A stretch of DNA of 34,327 nt, from contig JBOZIK010000001.1 in assembly GCA_051453625.1 (NCBI GenBank), forward strand, positions 191,499,982-191,534,308. The letters are read 5' to 3'. The position numbers were made by a program, and so were the translations under genes. Each line of letters opens with the position of its first letter. Within the stretch, counting starts at the first letter, position 1. The notes beneath the pieces were generated by a model. The model had not been told where the DNA came from, searched no databases, and worked only from the letters and a program-made list of their open reading frames with translations. The stretch comes from Welwitschia mirabilis. Taxonomy: Eukaryota > Gnetophyta > Gnetopsida > Welwitschiales. Below, in pieces: positions 29,239-34,327 of the stretch.

Positions 29239-32200
29239 ATCTTTGTGTCCACTTGGTAAAAGTAGAAGAACAAAGAGAGAGGTATATCCTCATAGAGAGT
29301 AATGAGATAAGAGAAGCATAGGTTTACATTTTGTAAAAGGTTTAATAGGCCTACAACATTTGATGTTTCCTTAGTATTTTGTTTGATTGATTGGGAGATA
29401 AAAGGTATGACCACACTAAAGAAAGAAAAGGTACTAGGAAAGTTCTATCAAAGATTGGATTGTTTTTCTATAAAAAATAAGTCTACAATGTTTTCTACCA
29501 GGGAGAGAGAACCAACAATGTTTTGTTTCTAGAGAGAAAATGCAATATTTTGATATCATCTATAGATATGCAACACTCTGTTACTATCCCTTTGTCCATT
29601 CATCAAAGAAAGAAAGAGTTAAGTAACAAAATTATGCAACTGTAACTACCAGTATTCGGAGAAGACCTAGAAGAAAGAATGCCTAAGAAAAGTAACGCTG
29701 TCAAGGATTAATTAAAGATAGAATTAGAGGTTCCTTAATTATCAAGCTTCTTCCAATCCACATCTAAATTTAAGCCACCTATTATTTTCTAGGTTTAAAT
29801 CAATTATGTACTGTGAATTTCTATCGATAATGTTTTGATTACATTCTTTTAAATTGTTTTTGAACTTTTTCAATTGAATTCAACACAATAATTTTATTAT
29901 AAATCTGGTGGAAGTAGCATTAGTCCTTTTGTGTTTAAGTCTAATCTTAAATACTCATCTAGATTATATTGGTATTTAAATTTGAAGATGTTCTAAAATA
30001 AGTTTATCTTATTCTTAAAAGAAACCTCTTCAAGTTTGCTTAAGAAAATTATTTTGAAATATAGCTTTGATGAATTGATTTAAACTTTTAAAATCAAAAC
30101 TAATTCATCAATATATAGAGAGAGCTTTAAAGTATAACATCTCTTTCTTTCATCTTATTTAGCCAATCATTATACTATCTTGCATTTGGTCTTGTAAATA
30201 ACTTTATTTCAAAGTTAATTAATATTATTTATATGTTTTGATTAAAGTTAATTAATTATTATGCAATCAAAGTAAATTATTGGGTTCCAACTAGGTTATT
30301 AGGTTCTTCAAAACCTAAATATATTATGTAGGTTTGTTACTACATTTGGTTATGATAATTTAGGGATCTCAATCTATGTGATGAATTCTCACCCATGGAT
30401 GTTATAGTCACAAGAGTCTTGTGGATTAAGTAGAATTATAGAAGACCCACTAAGAAAGGATTAAAGGTAGAATTATAAAGTGAGTTATCTTCAATTATTC
30501 CTTTATAAATATCAAACAACATTAGGTCTAAGACATCTATTTCTAAATAAGTATGAATAACGCTAGTGGTCAGTAGGCTTTTGAGTTTATTAAGGATTTT
30601 AATATTATGATGAGAAGAATATGAGTTAAAATATGATAGGAACTCAATCCCTTTATAAGCCTTAATGGTTGACTAACAAAAAATTAACAAATATCTTAGC
30701 TAAAAATAGTACTACTTATCTTTTAAGATGAAGATCTTATAATCATATGATTTAATAAAAAGTATTTCAAATAAAACAATAGGTAAATGGAAGATAATAT
30801 TAAAAAATTAGTAGTTAAAAGAAAGATTAAAATGACTTTGTATAATACTAAGCTTAATTAAATCCTAAAAAATATGTATAACTTAGAATTTTTTTAAATT
30901 ATTAATAAAGAACCATTTAATCATAAGAGTTACATTTAATTTTTATAGAAACAATAGCATTAATAAAGAATACTTTTGCATACCTAGTAAATAAGGGATT
31001 GATCAAGTAGTGCTATGTAATAATACTTGTCTCATTACCATTTAATATTTAGTTTAGTAATCTATTCTAACAATTAAATAAACATATTTAGTAGTCATTC
31101 CATGTTAACTTACATTAACAAATAAAGCATCAGAATCAAATAGAGTTATATGTAAAACTTTCAAACATTAATTCTCATTATTCTTCATATCATAATAACT
31201 ATAATGATTATAAAAAAACACCCATAATCTTATACTTAAAGGAGAAATGATATTATCATAGTGATTACACTATTATTATTATAAAATAGTTTGGCATTAG
31301 AATTTCCATAGATATTCCTAAATTTATTAGAAGGGGATTAGCCAATCACACCTCAACAAGATCTTACCTAAATATAATAATATATTATCAATAAATAGAA
31401 AAGATTAAGGTAATAGATAAACATGCAATGCAATCAAGCAATGTTACCCACTTAGAGTAGTACAAGCTAAAACCTAAGAAAGAGTTTGCATGAAGTTAGA
31501 AAAACAGATAATATCATAAAACTTGCTATTAAAAATTTGATCATACATCTTCATTGGTCCTGCTTTATGTATCATGTGGGAGGCCATCTGCACCAATGTA
31601 ATCACAAAGGACAAAAGTGGATATAAAAACACATACTAATATTATAATGAATATCTTCATCCTAATTATCATTGAAGGTAAAATAAAATAAACAACTCCA
31701 TTGCTTATATTTTATATGCCTTGGGGGAGCACATCCCATCAACACAACTATAAAGAATAATAATGGGCTTATACTTGTTGATAAATTCCAAACATGCATA
31801 GGTTTAAACCTTTTATAGAATATTTTTACTATAATTATGATCTTAAAAGACATAAAAATAAGGTTCTAAGATAACTTAAGATACAATCAATAAGAGAAGA
31901 ACATGCCACCTAAGACTTTACTACTATGGATAATAAAGCATCACAGTGGTTGCATGCATATTAGAATAGAGTATGTCAACTTTAAAAAATGCTTAAATTG
32001 GATAGGGATAATGTAGGGATTTCCTAGGGACATTTATTTATATGAAAGCACATTTCTATATATTTAGTAATAAGAAGATGGATAATGTTATGTAACCCTA
32101 CTACAAGAATAATTTATGGCGATTATGTACAATCAAAAAAGAGTTTTATTAGAAAGTATAAAAAATACAAAATCATATTATAGAGAGATAGAAAAAGCTT

Positions 32201-33096
32201 GAAACTATGAGAGAATAAAGGAAAAGCTACTAAATGATAGCAAAAAATAGTGGAACAAAAAATAAATCTATTTATATGGCCACTTAATTCAATAAATATA
32301 ATCAAAACTTTACGAAAATAATATTATATCATGACATTCTTGACTTAGAATAACATAAAACAATTACATAAAACAATTACATTATTCTTGGATTAATAAC
32401 TCTGTTATACATGATAGAGGAATTATTATCATTTATAACATAATAAGGCTACTTATTGAATAACATAAGTATCATTTAACATATCTTTATAAAATAACCC
32501 TTACATAAGATATTTTTCCTTCATTTCCCACTCTAGGAATCCCTCTTCATATTATTTATGTGGATAAGGATTAGGAAGTATTTATAGACCTAGAAAGTTT
32601 TACTGTTAACGAAACATTGAAAGTATCATACCTTTTGTAAAATATCACATTTATCTGTTATGTTTTTGATGAAAACTTAAAATTATTAAATCTTTTTAAA
32701 TATAATTTTGACAATGTTTAAGTTTTAGGAAAGGTGAAAACAATCTTTGCTATTATTTATACTTTTGAAAATTATCTCTTTGTGCTTACCTTTCTTATGT
32801 AATGTTTTCTTTTTTCAGTTTTAACCATCTTTTTGAAAGCCTACGCATTCTTCTTTATATCACATTACTTTTACCATTTCTATATGATTTTTTCATTAGA
32901 TTTTATTCTAAATATTTATATATTACTCATGTGCCTATTGTATACTAACCAATTAATTAATCTTGATTAATTACTAATTATGCATTGATTAATTACTTAT
33001 TACTTTTATTCACTAATTAAGGTATTCATTAGTCACTAATTATATCCACTAATCTAGTTTGTATCTTTACATGTTTTTACCTTGATTTTCCTTATC

Positions 33097-33127
<31 letters not shown>

Positions 33128-33809
33128 CGCAATTATTTATTAACTCTATTAAATACCAATAGTCATAATATTATTACAATATTTAATCTTATATGATATC
33201 AGTAAAATTTCAATTTAGAAAATTCCACTTAAATTTTTGCAAGTGCAACCTCTTACTTAAATAAAGTAAAAAGAAGTAACTTTATAAGATTATGAAATGA
33301 TTATCAAAAGAACTAATTACTAGGGTTTAGTTTATCATGTATTAAGGTAATAATTTTTACAAGTTTTAAAACCTTATATCTCTTCTTATAGATTCCATTA
33401 TAAAGGCGAATCTAGTGCCTCCTCTTAAATGTAGCAGGGTATATTATATTCCTATAGTATATTTTTCTTTACTTGATGACATCTTTTAACTATGATTTAT
33501 AGTGCTTGAAGTAGTGAAGATATTGCTTCAACATCCTTCTCTTAAGTAGACTATTATCATCAAATAATATTCTCAGCATCAAATAATGTTATCATCAAAT
33601 TTTTTAGCTATAGGTTAGGTCCCTTTTCTAGGATAATCATGAATTCAACCAATAGATTCCACATACACACTGCGTTCAATCCCATTAGAATAAAAGATTT
33701 TTAATAATTTGTCTTTGTGGTTTATTTTTCTTTAAGTTGTTTATTCTTTGCCATGTCGTCTTTGATTACCTCTACATATTAAACATATTCTTTCTAATAA
33801 TAAATTAAA
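29239..33809. other. AT-rich flank without a recognisable gene
   Basis: No named gene. About 29490-29560 holds two loose repeats of (y)aacaatgtttt followed by agagaga. The stretch 31545-31830 is less AT-rich and exon-like on the minus strand: an acceptor-like ttacattggtgcag precedes an ATG giving MASHMIHKAGPMKMYDQ, and an open stretch (31690-31830) carries LEFINKYKPIIIL. On the minus strand at about 32590, ggtctataaatactt looks like a TATA box, with no gene recognised behind it. At 32350-32378 the 14-mer aaaacaattacata is repeated in tandem. Confidence 0.45.
33100..33127. repeat. (AT)n microsatellite
   Basis: A perfect AT run of about 14 units. Confidence 0.95.
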
Positions 33810-34196
33810 ATGCTTCATGCACATTATTTTGTTAAGAGATTTATCCTTATTAAGTTTTCTAACACTAAAATGTTTCATGACACTTTAGATCTTTATATAT
33901 TTCTATTCAAATTTATGACTTTCATTATTAGGAATAGAATTATTATTTTAATGTGCACGACTCACCTCATGCTTGAATTCCATGTTATGTTGAATTTCCA
34001 AATTTTCCATCTATTTTTTATCCATATAAACACAATATTATTTTCTTTATGGAACCTATTCTTCATAAGTGAAATATTCCCTTTAATGATGTTCAAAAAA
34101 CTCATTATTTTATGGAGGTTATTCTTGCATAATATAAGAACATTTGGCTTTGTATATAATATTATTTTAATTTACCAAATTCATGCATCATGGTGA
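33810..34196 (+). CDS. Doubtful 128-codon open frame
   Basis: An ATG-initiated frame of 128 codons ending at TGA 34194-34196. The protein is almost all Phe, Ile, Leu, Met, His and Asn, as expected from a T-rich strand poor in TAA and TGA. It has stretches that would score as membrane segments (for example FHLFFIHINTILFSLWNLFF), but these follow from base composition. No family is recognised. I think it is probably chance, listed because it is the longest gap-free open frame outside the retroelements. Confidence 0.15.
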   Translation: MLHAHYFVKRFILIKFSNTKMFHDTLDLYIFLFKFMTFIIRNRIIILMCTTHLMLEFHVMLNFQIFHLFFIHINTILFSLWNLFFISEIFPLMMFKKLIILWRLFLHNIRTFGFVYNIILIYQIHASW

Positions 34197-34327
34197 TGAT
34201 CATAATGTTTTAAAATATATTTTCTTTGAGCATCATAACTGTTATAACCTACATTTTGTAAGCTTTAATTAATAGGGTTTCTAAACTATGTAAAACACTT
34301 TAATATTAATTTTAATGAAAATCTCTT

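Overview
The window is AT-rich, plant-type nuclear DNA dominated by decayed transposable elements. I see no convincing intact host gene, rRNA, tRNA or CRISPR array. A flowering plant is inferred from two Ty1/copia LTR retrotransposons primed by initiator-Met tRNA. One of them has Sirevirus-type traits: LTRs of about 1.4 kb, a coiled-coil after gag, a post-pol ORF and two polypurine tracts. The species cannot be told from the sequence.

Layout. (1) 1-1033 is copy A of an interspersed repeat; it ends in a (GA)n tract against a 100-N gap. (2) 1136-1402 is an 88-codon open frame running out of that gap; it is the only stretch outside the retroelements with clear coding character, and I do not recognise it. 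(3) 1403-9705 is AT-rich non-coding DNA with a possible LTR-like promoter block near 3643-4320 and a (TG)n tract at 5263. (4) 9706-10750 is copy B of the repeat. (5) 10751-13170 is unassigned DNA with a 10-N gap. (6) 13176-29233 is Element 1, a Ty1/copia element bounded by LTRs of 528 and 504 bp and a perfect ATTAA target-site duplication. (7) Inside its RNase H region, 18411-28250 holds Element 2, a Sirevirus-like copia element. (8) 29239-34327 is AT-rich flank.

Both elements have the usual copia order (gag, protease, integrase, reverse transcriptase, RNase H), and both are dead. Frames are broken by stops and shifts. Both RT active sites have the Asp pair of YVDD changed to Asn-Asn. Element 2 has also lost the protease Asp and the integrase Glu. 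Many lesions are G-to-A or C-to-T, as expected from long-term deamination of methylated, silenced DNA.

The most informative structure is the nest itself. The outer element has a complete insertion signature. The inner element has a clean left edge, but its right edge lacks about 32 bp of LTR and joins directly to Element 1's RNase H C-terminus, with an estimated 55-60 host codons missing. A 130-bp tandem duplication in the Element 1 pol and a 74-bp minisatellite inside both Element 2 LTRs add further history. No clearly new biological system is visible.
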